Shown: positions 1 to 8,476, counted from the first letter of the stretch. The stretch: 64,000 nucleotides of DNA from JADKAV01 sp037045455 (GCA_037045455.1 JBAOIN010000006.1:124001-188000), one strand, 5' to 3'. Made by a program: numbers and translations. Notes: generated by a model not told the origin, from the letters alone.

Positions 1-1251
1 CTGCTGCTGATGCTCAGCGCGGTCGCCCTCGCCTTGACGGCGGTAGTGACCGGTGCGACTGCGGCCAGTGCCGCGGACGAGAACATCGGTGGGGTGATCC
101 GCAACGGCACCGACCCGGTGCCCGGCGTGACGCTGAACGTCTCCAATGGTGCCGGCTTCGATGAGAACGCCATCACCGACGAACAGGGCAAGTGGCGGGT
201 GGACGTGCCGAAGGCCGGCACCTACACGGTGACCTTGCAGACCGACACCCTGCCAGCCGGCGTCACCCTCACCAATCCTGATCGTGTGAGCGCTGATGTG
301 GTCGTGGAGAGCGGACAGACGAAGTCGGTGCTGTTCCCCACCGGCGCGGCCCGGGTCTCCACCGAGACTTCCACGGACCGGGCGATGCAACTACTGGTCG
401 ACGGACTCATCTTCGGCCTGACGATCGCACTGGCCGCAGTCGGACTGAGCCTCATCTTCGGTACCACCGGGCTCACCAACTTCTCGCACGGTGAGCTCGT
501 GACGTTCGGAGCGCTGATCGCCTACTTCTTCAACAACCTGCTCGGACTGCCCTTCATCGTGGCCGCCGCTGGTGCGGTTCTTGCCGGCGCTGCTTTCGGC
601 TATCTTCAGGACCGCTTCTTCTGGCGCTGGTTGCGCAAGCGCGGCACCGGCCTGATCGCGATGCTGGTGGTGTCCATCGGCCTGGGCATCCTGCTGCGCT
701 ACATCTACCTGTTCTTCTTCGGCGGCACCACCCAGCAGTTCGCCTACGGCAACGGCCAGGCCGGTCTGGCGATCGGGCCGGTGGACGTCACGCCCAAGGC
801 GCTGATGGGCGCTGCGGTCGCGATCGTGGTCCTCGTGGCGACCGTGCTCTGGCTGCGTCTGACTCGCATGGGTAAGGCCTCCCGTGCGATCGCGGACAAC
901 ACCGCTTTGGCGGCGGCCTCGGGCATCGACGTGAACCGGGTGATCTCGATCATCTGGGCGGCCGGCGCGGGCCTTGCCGCACTGGCCGGTGTCATCTACA
1001 GCCTGTCCAACGGGATCAACTGGCAGGAAGGCTTCCAACTCCTGCTGCTCATCTTCGCCGGTGTGACCTTGGGTGGCCTCGGAACCGCGGTCGGCGCGAT
1101 CGTCGGGTCGATCATCGTCGGCACGATGATCCAGGTCTCCACGCTGTTCATCCCGTCGGAGTTGAAGAACGTGGGCGCGCTCGCAGTGTTGATCGTGATT
1201 CTGATGATCCGGCCACAGGGCATCATGGGCCGCTCGGAGAGGGTGGGCTGA
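1..1251 (+). CDS. livH: Branched-chain amino acid ABC transporter permease LivH with N-terminal extracellular domain (5' end cut by window)
   Basis: The C-terminal ~290 residues are a LivH-type inner-membrane permease: many hydrophobic segments, with the family-like stretches GLTNFSHGELV and GGLGTAVGAIVGS. The N-terminus is unusual. A signal-peptide-like hydrophobic run ending ATAASAADE is followed by ~85 residues of beta-rich sequence resembling a carboxypeptidase-regulatory or Ig-like domain (GGVIRNGTDPVPGVTL, then GTYTVTL), and only then by the membrane part. The frame is open to base 1. An ATG at position 10 would give a signal peptide with no basic n-region, so the true start probably lies before the window. 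It ends one base before livM. The family role is import of leucine, isoleucine, valine or related amides. Permease identity is firm; the ectodomain assignment is inference. Confidence 0.9.
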   Translation: MLLMLSAVALALTAVVTGATAASAADENIGGVIRNGTDPVPGVTLNVSNGAGFDENAITDEQGKWRVDVPKAGTYTVTLQTDTLPAGVTLTNPDRVSADVVVESGQTKSVLFPTGAARVSTETSTDRAMQLLVDGLIFGLTIALAAVGLSLIFGTTGLTNFSHGELVTFGALIAYFFNNLLGLPFIVAAAGAVLAGAAFGYLQDRFFWRWLRKRGTGLIAMLVVSIGLGILLRYIYLFFFGGTTQQFAYGNGQAGLAIGPVDVTPKALMGAAVAIVVLVATVLWLRLTRMGKASRAIADNTALAAASGIDVNRVISIIWAAGAGLAALAGVIYSLSNGINWQEGFQLLLLIFAGVTLGGLGTAVGAIVGSIIVGTMIQVSTLFIPSELKNVGALAVLIVILMIRPQGIMGRSERVG

Positions 1252-1252
1252 C

Positions 1253-2236
1253 ATGGATTGGGCAAATGTCTTCAGCCAGGCCTTCACGCAGGGCATCGGG
1301 GTGCAGGCGGTCATCTTCGCGATCGCCGCGATCGGCCTGAACGTGCAGTTCGGGTACACGGGGCTGCTGAACTTCGGGCAGGCAGGCTTCCTCGCGGTCG
1401 CCGCCTACGGTCTGGGCGTCTCCATCGCCTATGCGGGGTGGAGCATCTGGGTGGGCATCCTGGTCGGTATCTCCGCAGCCGTGCTGCTGGCGCTGCTGCT
1501 GGGTATTCCGACCCTGCGACTGCGGGCTGACTATCTGGCGATCGTGACCATCGCTGCCGCCGAGATCTTGCGACTGGTCTTCCGGTCCGTGACGTTCGAC
1601 CCGGTGTTCGGCGGATCCGACGGCATCAACCGCTTCGCCGACGACTTCTACAAGCTGAACCCCTACACCGGACCCGTGCGGATCGGTCCGGCCGACTTCA
1701 GCGAGAACGACATGTGGATCGTCACGGTCGGCTGGATCCTCGTGGTCGTCCTGTCCGTGCTGGTGTTCCTGATGATGCGCTCCCCCTGGGGACGGGTCAT
1801 CAAGGCCATCCGCGAGGACGAGGACGCTGTCCGCTCGCTGGGCAAGAGCGTGTACGCCTACAAGCTGCAGGCACTGATCATCGGTGGTGTGATGGGCTGC
1901 TTCGGCGGCTTCATCGCGGCCATCGCGCTGCAGTCCATCCAGCCGGACTACTACGGCACGGAGCTGACGTTCTACGCCTACGCGGTGCTGATTCTCGGCG
2001 GTGCCGCCCGGGTTCTCGGTCCGATCGTCGGTTCGGTGGTCTTCTGGTTCCTGCTGGTGTTCATCGATTCCGCGCTGTCCAACGCGGTCTCCAGCGGCTC
2101 GATCACGTTCATCGCGAACACCCAGGTGGGCCAGATCCGGTACTGGATCCTCGGCCTGTCGCTGATGCTGTTGATGATCTACCGACCACAGGGGATCCTT
2201 GGGGACAAGAAGGAGTTGAGCCTCGATGCCCGATGA
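1253..2236 (+). CDS. livM: Branched-chain amino acid ABC transporter permease LivM
   Basis: This is the second membrane subunit of the LivHMGF importer, 327 residues of mostly hydrophobic sequence. Family features include NVQFGYTGLLNFGQAGF near the N-terminus, the cytoplasmic stretch SPWGRVIKAIREDEDAVRSLGK, which forms the coupling region to the ATPases, and the terminal IYRPQGILG. Start ATG follows the livH stop with one base between them. The 3' end overlaps the livG start by 11 bases, so the genes are translationally coupled. Length is normal for the family. Confidence 0.93.
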   Translation: MDWANVFSQAFTQGIGVQAVIFAIAAIGLNVQFGYTGLLNFGQAGFLAVAAYGLGVSIAYAGWSIWVGILVGISAAVLLALLLGIPTLRLRADYLAIVTIAAAEILRLVFRSVTFDPVFGGSDGINRFADDFYKLNPYTGPVRIGPADFSENDMWIVTVGWILVVVLSVLVFLMMRSPWGRVIKAIREDEDAVRSLGKSVYAYKLQALIIGGVMGCFGGFIAAIALQSIQPDYYGTELTFYAYAVLILGGAARVLGPIVGSVVFWFLLVFIDSALSNAVSSGSITFIANTQVGQIRYWILGLSLMLLMIYRPQGILGDKKELSLDAR

Positions 2237-3111
2237 TCTCAAGGCCCTGGTGAACGCGCTGGCCGATGTGCCGCACGAGGCCGGTGTGGCCAAGCCCGAC
2301 CCGATCCTGATCGCGGACGGTGTGAAGCGGCACTTCGGCGGTCTGGTCGCCGTGGACGTCTCGCACGTCGAGATCCAGCGCGGCACGATCACCGCGTTGA
2401 TCGGCCCGAACGGTGCGGGCAAGACCACGTTCTTCAACCTGCTCACCGGCTTCGACCGCCCCAACGAGGGCAAGTGGACGTTCGAGGGCCGTCAGCTCGC
2501 AGGCGTCCGTCCGCACAAGGTGGCCCAGTTCGGCATGGTGCGGACGTTCCAGCTGACCAAGGCATTGAGCCGGCTGACCGTCATGGAGAACATGCGGCTG
2601 GGAGCTCAGCATCAGCGGGGCGAGAAGCTCTTCGCGTCGTTCCTGCCGTTCCTGTGGCGGGCGCAGGAGGACGAGATCAGTGAGCGCGCGTTGCGGCTGC
2701 TGGAGAGTTTCAACCTCGCTGCGAAGCAGGACGATCTCGCCGGGCTCGCTGTCGGGTGGTCAGCGCAAACTGCTGGAGATGGCCCGGGCGCTGATGGTCG
2801 AGCCGGACATGGTCATGCTGGACGAGCCGATGGCCGGCGTGAACCCGGCTTTGACGCAGAGCCTGCTCGACCACATCCGTCAGGTGCGGGACAGCGGGAC
2901 CACCGTCCTGTTCGTCGAGCACGACATGGACATGGTGCGCGACATCAGCGACTGGGTGATCGTGATGAGCCAGGGCAAAGTGATCGCCGAAGGTCCGCCG
3001 CATGACGTCATGCAGGACGAGGCCGTCATCGATGCCTACCTGGGCGTGCACCACGACAAACCGCTCACCGATTCCGGCGAGGCGCTCACCGCCCACCCCG
3101 AGGAGGCGTGA
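2226..3111 (+). CDS. livG: Branched-chain amino acid ABC transporter ATP-binding protein LivG (apparent frameshift)
   Basis: One of the two ATPase subunits of the Liv importer. The first ~175 residues carry Walker A (GPNGAGKTTF) and the Q-loop region (VRTFQLTKAL). The frame then changes near position 2749, and the rest, with the signature LSGGQRK, Walker B (MVMLDEPMAGVNP) and H-loop (LFVEHDMDMV), is one frame over. Removing one C from the run before TCGCTGTCGG restores a continuous 294-residue protein reading AGSLSGGQRK. I treat the lesion as a probable base-calling error because the rest is intact and neighbours show the same kind of error. The stop TGA overlaps the livF ATG. Confidence 0.88.
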
Positions 3112-3881
3112 TGGCCGAGACCGTCATCGAAGGTCGCGAGGAGCACCTGCAGGCCGCCGAAGGGGCACTGGTGCGCATCGACGACGTCATCGCCGGCTAC
3201 TTCCCCGGCGTGAACATCCTCAACGGCTGTGACTTCTACGCCCACACCGGTGAACTGGTCGGCATCATCGGCCCGAACGGCGCCGGGAAGTCCACACTGC
3301 TGAAGTCCCTGTTCGGCCTGGTCAAGGTCCGCAGCGGCAGCGTGACGTTCGACGGTGACGACATCACGAACACCCGCGCCGACAAGTTGGTGAGCATGGG
3401 CATGGGCTTCGTGCCCCAGAACAACAACGTGTTCCCCTCGCTGACGATCGAGGAGAACCTGCAGATGGGCGCGTTCCAGGAGCCCAAAGCGTTCCACCCC
3501 CGCTTCGACGAGGTGGCTGACCTGTTCCCGGCCTTGGCCCAGCGCCGCAAGCAGCGGGCGGGGTCGCTGTCCGGCGGCGAGCGGCAGATGGTGGCGATGG
3601 CGCGGGCGTTGATGATGGAGCCGAAGGTGCTGCTGCTCGACGAGCCGTCCGCAGGTCTGTCGCCGGCTTTGACCGACGAGGCGTTCGTGCGGGTCAAGGC
3701 CATCAACAAGACCGGTGTGACGGTCATCATGGTCGAGCAGAACGCCCGTCGCTGCCTGCAGATCTGTGACCGGGGGTACGTACTGGATCAGGGCCGCAAC
3801 GCCTACACCGGCACGGGCCGGCAGTTGGCTAACGACCCGAAGGTCGTCGAGCTGTACTTGGGGACGCTGGCGAAGGCCTGA
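3111..3881 (+). CDS. livF: Branched-chain amino acid ABC transporter ATP-binding protein LivF
   Basis: Second ATPase of the Liv importer, 256 residues. Walker A is GPNGAGKST, the signature is LSGGERQM, Walker B is VLLLDEPSAGLSP and the H-loop position holds Gln in VIMVEQNA, as is usual for LivF. ATG at 3111 is preferred to the in-frame GTG at 3108 because AGGAGG at 3101-3106 then sits at normal spacing. The start overlaps the livG stop (TGATG). It is the last gene of the livHMGF run and is followed by a palindromic element at 3893-3937 that could terminate transcription. Confidence 0.94.
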   Translation: MAETVIEGREEHLQAAEGALVRIDDVIAGYFPGVNILNGCDFYAHTGELVGIIGPNGAGKSTLLKSLFGLVKVRSGSVTFDGDDITNTRADKLVSMGMGFVPQNNNVFPSLTIEENLQMGAFQEPKAFHPRFDEVADLFPALAQRRKQRAGSLSGGERQMVAMARALMMEPKVLLLDEPSAGLSPALTDEAFVRVKAINKTGVTVIMVEQNARRCLQICDRGYVLDQGRNAYTGTGRQLANDPKVVELYLGTLAKA

Positions 3882-3892
3882 CTTCTGGCCCG

Positions 3893-3937
3893 ATTGCTCA
3901 CTCCGCCCCCGAAGCCTTCGGGCCTGAACTGAGCATC
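3893..3937. repeat. Dispersed palindromic element, copy 1 (imperfect)
   Basis: Imperfect inverted repeat with outer arms TGCTCA (3895-3900) and TGAGCA (3930-3935) around an inner CCCGAAG/CTTCGGG stem. Related copies lie at 4954-4995 and 40733-40780, sharing an outer TG(T/C)TCACT(T/C)C-like arm and the inner CTTCGGGC. It lies 11 bases after the livF stop and probably acts as a terminator-like hairpin. Confidence 0.6.
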
Positions 3938-3950
3938 GGTGGGCGAACTG

Positions 3951-4882
3951 CTAACTCGCCAGTCTGTGGGCCCTCTCCATGCCCCTATGGACTCGTGCCA
4001 GCATCAGCTTCGGTGCGTCAAGCATCTTCCAGTACACGGGCACCAGAATCCGGCCATGGTCCTCGACGAGTTCCTTTCGAACCTTCTCCTCCCAGTACTT
4101 CTGCTCGGGAGAATCATCAGTGTCGAGGTAGTCGCGGTACTTCCCCTGACCGTCGAACTCGATTCCCAAGGGCAGCCCGTCGACGCCCAAGTCGATGCGA
4201 GCCAGCAGATGGCCAAGGTGATCGCGGACCTCAACCTGTGGGGTTACGGCCACGCCGGCATCGACACAGATGAGGCGGGCGCGCGTTTCACCCACACTCT
4301 CCGCTCGCCCGTCGGCCAGCGCAACGACGGTGCGAGCTCTCGAGATACCCCATGCCTGACCGCTCGTTGAGAGCGCCTCCTGCAATTGCTCGGCAGTAAC
4401 CCGCCTCATGTGAAGCGCATAGTCCGCCATGACCACGGCCGTATCGCGGGATTGGGTGCGTGCACAATCGATCAGCGTTCGGTCAACCGGCGTCACGGGC
4501 ACGCCGTTGACCTGAACCGGAGTCGCCCTCGCGAGGCGGTGGATCTGCGTACCGGCCCGAATCCCGCCGTGGCCCGGGCCGGTGCAACTCAGGTGGACAA
4601 CTGAGAGGTCAGGACGGTGGAGTGGCAGGCGATGTACCGACGGCTGCCGAAACATGGCTAGCAATCAGCACCCGGATGAACCCTGAGCGCGGCGATGGTC
4701 CGCAGGAAATGCAGGTGCTGAGGGTTCCTGGGTCGCTCCACCGAGTACACCCCATGGCCGATTCTGAAGAGGTGACGCAGCACCGCTCGTGCGCCGTTCC
4801 GGTCGAAGCCCATGGCGGTTACATCACGCGTCAGGATCACGCCGTTCTGGGACTGGGCAAGAGCACGAAGTTCGTCGATCAT
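3951..4882 (-). CDS. AbiEi-type antitoxin / DUF559-like protein (two apparent frameshifts)
   Basis: The first ~75 residues (MIDELRALAQSQNGVILTRD onwards) look like the winged-helix domain that starts AbiEi-family and related actinobacterial proteins. The C-terminus (GVDGLPLGIEFDGQGKYRD, later ELVEDHGRILVPVYW) resembles the endonuclease-like DUF559 fold seen in that family. Between them the frame changes twice, near 4672 and 4637. Deleting one base at each gives VHPVLIASHVSAAVVHRLPLH and an uninterrupted 309-residue protein of usual length. I start it at MIDEL because the residues upstream do not belong to the family pattern. No AbiEii toxin partner is adjacent, so this is an orphan. It is flanked on both sides by copies of the same palindromic element. 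The function of such orphans is not established. Confidence 0.7.
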
Positions 4883-4953
4883 CCAGCCAGCCTGCGCCGG
4901 TCCGCACCCCCTCAACGGCCAATCCACAGCCAGGCTCACCGTCCGAGCCCCAA

Positions 4954-4995
4954 TGTTCACTTCGCCCACAGACCCTTCGGGCTAGAAGTGAGCAA
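4954..4995. repeat. Dispersed palindromic element, copy 2
   Basis: Inverted repeat with arms TGTTCACTTC (4954-4963) and GAAGTGAGCA (4985-4994); the centre carries CCCTTCGGGC. It is the same family as 3893-3937 and 40733-40780. It lies upstream of the AbiEi-like gene and beyond the livK terminator array. Confidence 0.65.
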
Positions 4996-5014
4996 ACAGG
5001 CCAGGACAGTAACG

Positions 5015-5201
5015 AACGGTGCCCGCCCCCATCGAGGGGACGGGCACGGCTCCAAACCACAAACAACGGTGCCCGCCCCCATCGAGGGGACGGGCCCGGC
5101 TCCAAACCACAAACAACGGTGCCCGCCCCCATCGAGGGGACGGGCCCGACTCCTAAACCACAAAAACGGTGCCCGCCCCCATCGAGGGGCGGGCACCGTC
5201 A
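5015..5201. repeat. Four tandem 50-bp repeats, each containing a hairpin
   Basis: The motif AACGGTGCCCGCCCCCATCG begins at 5015, 5065, 5115 and 5165, a strict 50-bp period. Units 1-3 continue with a similar linker (CTCCAAACCACAAAC or a slight variant). Each unit carries the inverted repeat GTGCCCG...CGGGCAC with an intervening C-run/G-run stem; units 2 and 3 have one arm mismatch. The array lies between the AbiEi-like gene and the 3' end of livK. There are no spacers of unique sequence, so it is not a CRISPR array. Confidence 0.9.
5166..5199 (-). terminator. Probable livK transcription terminator (strong hairpin)
   Basis: The last unit of the tandem array forms a perfect 14-bp stem, ACGGTGCCCGCCCC (5166-5179) with GGGGCGGGCACCGT (5186-5199), and a 6-base loop. 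It starts 13 bases beyond the livK stop. There is no long U tract, as is common in high-GC actinobacteria. The three upstream repeats could serve as back-up hairpins. Confidence 0.75.
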
Positions 5202-5212
5202 TCCGAACCAGA

Positions 5213-6499
5213 TCAGCCCTGCGAGGCGTCCGGCACGTCACCTTCTTCTTGCTTCTCGAAGGTGTAGGTGTTCTCGGGACCGTACTTGTAGACGCCCATG
5301 ATTGCCTTGCTCGGGTCGCCCACATCGTTGAGGTCGATCGGACCGGACTGACCGTCGTAGTCGGCGTCCTTCCCGTCCTTGATCAGCTTCAGGCAGTCGG
5401 CGTAGGTGGTGCACTTCTCACCGTCGGCCGAAACCGCCTTGATGTTGTCGGCGATCGCAGTGCCGCTGTCGTTGCCGGCAGCCTCGGCGGCCAGCGCGAC
5501 GAGGATCGTTGCGTCATAGGCTTCCGGACCGTAGGAGAAGTCCTCGAGCTTCGGGTCGACTCCCAGCAATTGCTTGCGGAACTCGTCGCTTGCCTGAGCA
5601 CCCGGCAGGGTGCCCTGCGTGCCCTCCATGGTGCCCTTCGGCAGATCCACGTACGCGGTGTTGGACAGGTTGCCGTCCACCAGGTACAGCGGAACGTCCT
5701 TGGGCCCGATGCCCTGCTTGATCATCTCCTGGATGACCTTCACGGACTCGTCGAAGCCGATCAGCGTGATGGCCTCGGGGTTGGCCGCCTTGGCCTCGGA
5801 GACCTCGGCCTCGAAGGACGTCGCCTTGGGGTCGTAGATCTGCTTGGAGACAACCTGGCCACCGGCAGCGGTGAAGGCCTTCTCCACGTTGTCGGCAAGA
5901 CCAGTGCCGTACGCGTCGTCCAGCGCCAGGATGGCGAGGGTCGAGTGTCCGTCACCGGCCACCAGGTCACCACTGACCTGACCCTGGAACGTGTCCGGCG
6001 GAGCGGTACGGGCGTACAGACCCTTGTCCGGGTAGGTGGAGAACTCCGGCGAGGTGTTCGCCGGGCTGACCTGCTGAACGCCTGCGCTGGTGATCTTGTC
6101 GATCACGGTCAGCGAGACCGAGCTGGACGCGGCGCCGATGATGGCATCGACGCCCTGCGACAGTTGCCGGTCAACGGTCTGCGAGGCGATGTTCGTGGAC
6201 GTGTCACCGGAGTCACCGATGACGACGTCAACGTCCTTGCCCAGCACACCGCCAGCGGCGTTGATGTCCTTGGCGGCGAGGTTGACACCGGCGAACTCGG
6301 GCGGCCCGAGGAAGGCGAGCGAACCCGTCTGCGGCAGCAAGGTGCCGATCTTCAGGGCGCCGTCGCCCTGGGCGACAGATGTCTCTGCGGAAGGACTCGC
6401 GCTCGTGTCCGACGAACCGTCACCGCTGCTGCACGCAGACAATGCCAGGCTCGCCGCACCCACGACCACGAGCGACCGCAGAATGGTCGATCGGGACAT
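5213..6499 (-). CDS. livK: Branched-chain amino acid ABC transporter substrate-binding lipoprotein LivK
   Basis: A 428-residue periplasmic-binding-protein fold (type 1, Peripla_BP_6). The N-terminus is a lipoprotein signal: MSRSTILRS, a hydrophobic core, then lipobox LSAC with the lipidated Cys followed by a Ser/Asp-rich linker. The mature part begins with LKIGTLLPQTGSLAFLGPPEFAGVNLA, typical of amino-acid receptors. The ATG at 6499 is chosen because GAGGGG precedes it at good spacing and the upstream in-frame codons do not encode a signal peptide. It faces livHMGF convergently, with an AbiEi-like gene between, so it is probably transcribed separately while serving the same importer; another receptor may lie before the window. 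Confidence 0.92.
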   Translation of the reverse strand: MSRSTILRSLVVVGAASLALSACSSGDGSSDTSASPSAETSVAQGDGALKIGTLLPQTGSLAFLGPPEFAGVNLAAKDINAAGGVLGKDVDVVIGDSGDTSTNIASQTVDRQLSQGVDAIIGAASSSVSLTVIDKITSAGVQQVSPANTSPEFSTYPDKGLYARTAPPDTFQGQVSGDLVAGDGHSTLAILALDDAYGTGLADNVEKAFTAAGGQVVSKQIYDPKATSFEAEVSEAKAANPEAITLIGFDESVKVIQEMIKQGIGPKDVPLYLVDGNLSNTAYVDLPKGTMEGTQGTLPGAQASDEFRKQLLGVDPKLEDFSYGPEAYDATILVALAAEAAGNDSGTAIADNIKAVSADGEKCTTYADCLKLIKDGKDADYDGQSGPIDLNDVGDPSKAIMGVYKYGPENTYTFEKQEEGDVPDASQG

Positions 6500-6636
6500 A
6501 TATGACCCCTCTTTGTGTGTGCGTAAGTCGACACGTTGTCGTGCCGGTGGGTTAACAATACGCAAAGCCGGGCTCTGGGCAAGGTAATTGGGGGCATGTT
6601 GCGCTTCCGTGATCGACATTCCACGAGTCGGAAAAG

Positions 6637-7206
6637 CTAGGGAGCCTCCAGCGTGCGACGAGCAACCTCGACCAGCGGCAGCCGCTGATCCATGGCAGCG
6701 GTCCGCAACCATGTGTACGCCTCGTCCTCCGACAGGCGCAACCGTTGCTGCACCACTCCTCGCGCCCGCTCGATGGTCTTGCGATCAGCCAGGCTCTGCG
6801 CGAGTTCCCGGGAGCGCTGCTGCTCGGCATGCAACTGCTGGTGGCGCTGGTGCGCCACGGTCAGCGCAGCCCGCAGTTCCTCGGGTTTGAACGGCTTCAC
6901 GAGATAGCCCATCGCGCCAGCCGCGACCGCCCGCTGAATGAGTTCGGGCTGGCTGAAGGCCGTGAGCATGACGACCGCCGTGGAACGCAACTCCAGGATC
7001 TCCGAGGCAGCCGCCAGGCCGTCGGTGTCAGGCATCTTCACATCGAGCAACGCGACGTCCGGGCGCAGTTCCGACGCCGCTGACACCGCGCGCCGCCCAT
7101 CGGCCACAGCCGCGACCACCCGGAAACCGAGTTCCTCCAGCGTCTCCACGAGGTCCATGCGGATTAGCGCTTCGTCCTCGGCCACGAGCACGGTCAAGGC
7201 CTCCAT
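6637..7206 (-). CDS. pdtaR: ANTAR-domain response regulator (PdtaR-like RNA-binding antiterminator)
   Basis: 189 residues. Residues ~5-120 are a receiver domain: acidic pocket VAEDEALIRMD, phospho-acceptor Asp in VALLDVKMPDTDG, the Thr of VVMLTAF and the Lys of YLVKPFKPEEL. Residues ~125-185 are an ANTAR domain (LADRKTIERARGVVQQRL then EAYTWLRTAAMDQ), which binds tandem hairpins in nascent RNA and prevents termination once phosphorylated. No partner kinase is in the window. It is divergent from the adjacent tRNA gene. The family in mycobacteria (PdtaR) works with kinase PdtaS; calling this the orthologue is an inference from domain order and length. Confidence 0.88.
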   Translation of the reverse strand: MEALTVLVAEDEALIRMDLVETLEELGFRVVAAVADGRRAVSAASELRPDVALLDVKMPDTDGLAAASEILELRSTAVVMLTAFSQPELIQRAVAAGAMGYLVKPFKPEELRAALTVAHQRHQQLHAEQQRSRELAQSLADRKTIERARGVVQQRLRLSEDEAYTWLRTAAMDQRLPLVEVARRTLEAP

Positions 7207-7246
7207 ACCCCAAGCCTAGAAAGCCCCGATACCATCGGAACGCATT

Positions 7247-7320
7247 GCCCTCGTAGACCAACCGGCAGAGTCACAGGCCTCAAAATCCTGGCAGTGTGGG
7301 TTCGAATCCCACCGAGGGCA
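7247..7320 (+). tRNA. tRNA-Leu (anticodon CAA), short variable arm
   Basis: Acceptor stem GCCCTCG (7247-7253) pairs with CGAGGGC (7313-7319), with discriminator A at 7320. The T arm is GTGGG-TTCGAAT-CCCAC, and a D-arm-like GGCAGAG segment is present. The anticodon loop CTCAAAA gives anticodon CAA, decoding UUG leucine. Total length is 74 bases with only a few bases between anticodon and T stems, whereas ordinary bacterial tRNA-Leu has a long class II variable arm. CCA is not encoded exactly. Confidence 0.8.
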
Positions 7321-7494
7321 CCCAAACCGCCACCCGCGATCCTTCGTCGGTGAACGAGAGGGCGCCCCCGCACGACCAACCTCTAGAGTGCAAACCTCGA
7401 AGGTCGCTTGAGCCGTTCCAGTCCATCACTCACAGAAATCTCACAACCGCGACCCGATCCGTCAAGCATTGCGGACTACCATCGCGGCAACCCG

Positions 7495-7903
7495 CTACTC
7501 CCGGCCGATCCGGTCCTTCACCGCGTTGACCTGGGCCAAGACCCCGTTGATGTACTTGCCCGACTCGTCGGTGCTCAATTCGTTGGCCAGGTCCACGGCC
7601 TCGGCCAGCGCAACCGCCTCCGGCACCTCGCCCCAGAGCAGTTCCCACGTGCCGATCCGCAGGATGGCACGGTCCACGGGCGGCATTCGGTCCAACGTCC
7701 ACCCCTGGGCGTAGGTCGACAGCGTCTCGTCGATCCGCTCCTGATGCTCGACAACCCCGCGCACGATCTGCTCGGTGTACGGGTTGATGGACTGCAGGCG
7801 GGACCCCAAGCGAGGCCATGCCGGCGTCGGCATCCTCACCACGCAGGTCGACCTCGTACAGGACTTCAACTGCCCGGCGGCGGGCCTTGGTGCGGGCGGA
7901 CAC
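7495..7903 (-). CDS. nusB: Transcription antitermination factor NusB (apparent frameshift)
   Basis: NusB binds boxA RNA with S10 during rRNA transcription. Residues 1-35 (SARTKARRRAVEVLYEVDLRG) are in one frame. From ~7805 the rest (SINPYTEQIVRGV, then LDRMPPVDRAILRIGTWELLW, then VALAEAVDLANELSTDESGKYINGVL) is one frame over. Removing one base of the CCCC run at 7804-7807 gives a 135-residue protein, normal for NusB. The GTG start at 7903 overlaps the efp stop (TAGTG). In other actinobacteria nusB likewise ends the aroC-to-efp run, so the error is almost certainly in the sequence rather than in the gene. Confidence 0.88.
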
Positions 7904-8466
7904 TACCCCGTCACGCGTCCGAGGTAGGAACCGTCGCGCGTGTCGACCTTGATCTTCTCGCCGTTCTCCAGGAACAGCGGAACCTGCACCTCGGCGCCGG
8001 TCTCCAGGCGCGCGGGCTTGGTGCCCCCGGTGGAGCGGTCGCCCTGCAGACCAGGCTCGGTGTACTCGATGACCAGTTCGACGCTGGCGGGAAGTTCGAT
8101 GTACAGCGGAGTGCCGTCGTGCATCGCGACGATCGCCTCCTGATTCTCCAGGAGGTATTTCTGGGCATCGCCGACTGTGGCCGCCGAGACGGGCACCTGG
8201 TCGTAAGTGCTCGCGTCCATGAAGATGAAGTCGGTGCCGTCGTTGTACAGGTAGCTCATCTGCCGCTTGTCGACGTTGGCGGTCTCCACCTTGACGCCGG
8301 CGTTGAACGTGCGGTCCACGACCTTGCCGCTCAGCACGTTCTTCAGCTTGGTGCGCACGAAGGCGCCGCCCTTGCCGGGCTTGACATGCTGGAACTCCAC
8401 CACCGACCACAGTTGTCCGTCGATGTTGAGCACCAGGCCATTCTTCAAGTCGTTGGTCGTCGCCAC
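7903..8466 (-). CDS. efp: Elongation factor P
   Basis: 187 residues, the usual length. The N-terminal KOW-like domain has NGLVLNIDGQLWSVVEFQHVKPGKGGAFVRTKLKN, where the Lys of PGKGG is at the tip position that rescues ribosomes stalled on polyproline. The two OB domains follow (FMDASTYDQVPV; then ASVELVIEYTEPGLQGDRSTGGTKPARLETG). It sits between pepQ and nusB, as in most actinobacteria, and its stop overlaps the nusB start. No EF-P modification enzyme is seen nearby. Confidence 0.96.
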   Translation of the reverse strand: MATTNDLKNGLVLNIDGQLWSVVEFQHVKPGKGGAFVRTKLKNVLSGKVVDRTFNAGVKVETANVDKRQMSYLYNDGTDFIFMDASTYDQVPVSAATVGDAQKYLLENQEAIVAMHDGTPLYIELPASVELVIEYTEPGLQGDRSTGGTKPARLETGAEVQVPLFLENGEKIKVDTRDGSYLGRVTG

Positions 8467-8476
8467 GTCGTCATTC

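Noticed and set aside
5015..5201. Possible CRISPR array
   Set aside because: The repeat is the whole 50-bp period with no variable spacers, and each unit is a hairpin; no cas genes are present.
4622..6505. Long + strand open frame opposite livK
   Set aside because: Mirrors livK codons; composition and absence of domains show it is an antisense shadow in high-GC DNA.
6550..6600. ACGCAAAGCCGGGCTCTGGG on the + strand resembles part of a c-di-GMP-I riboswitch
   Set aside because: The GAAA-loop stem and the upstream GCAAA segment of that riboswitch are missing, and the orientation is opposite to livK.
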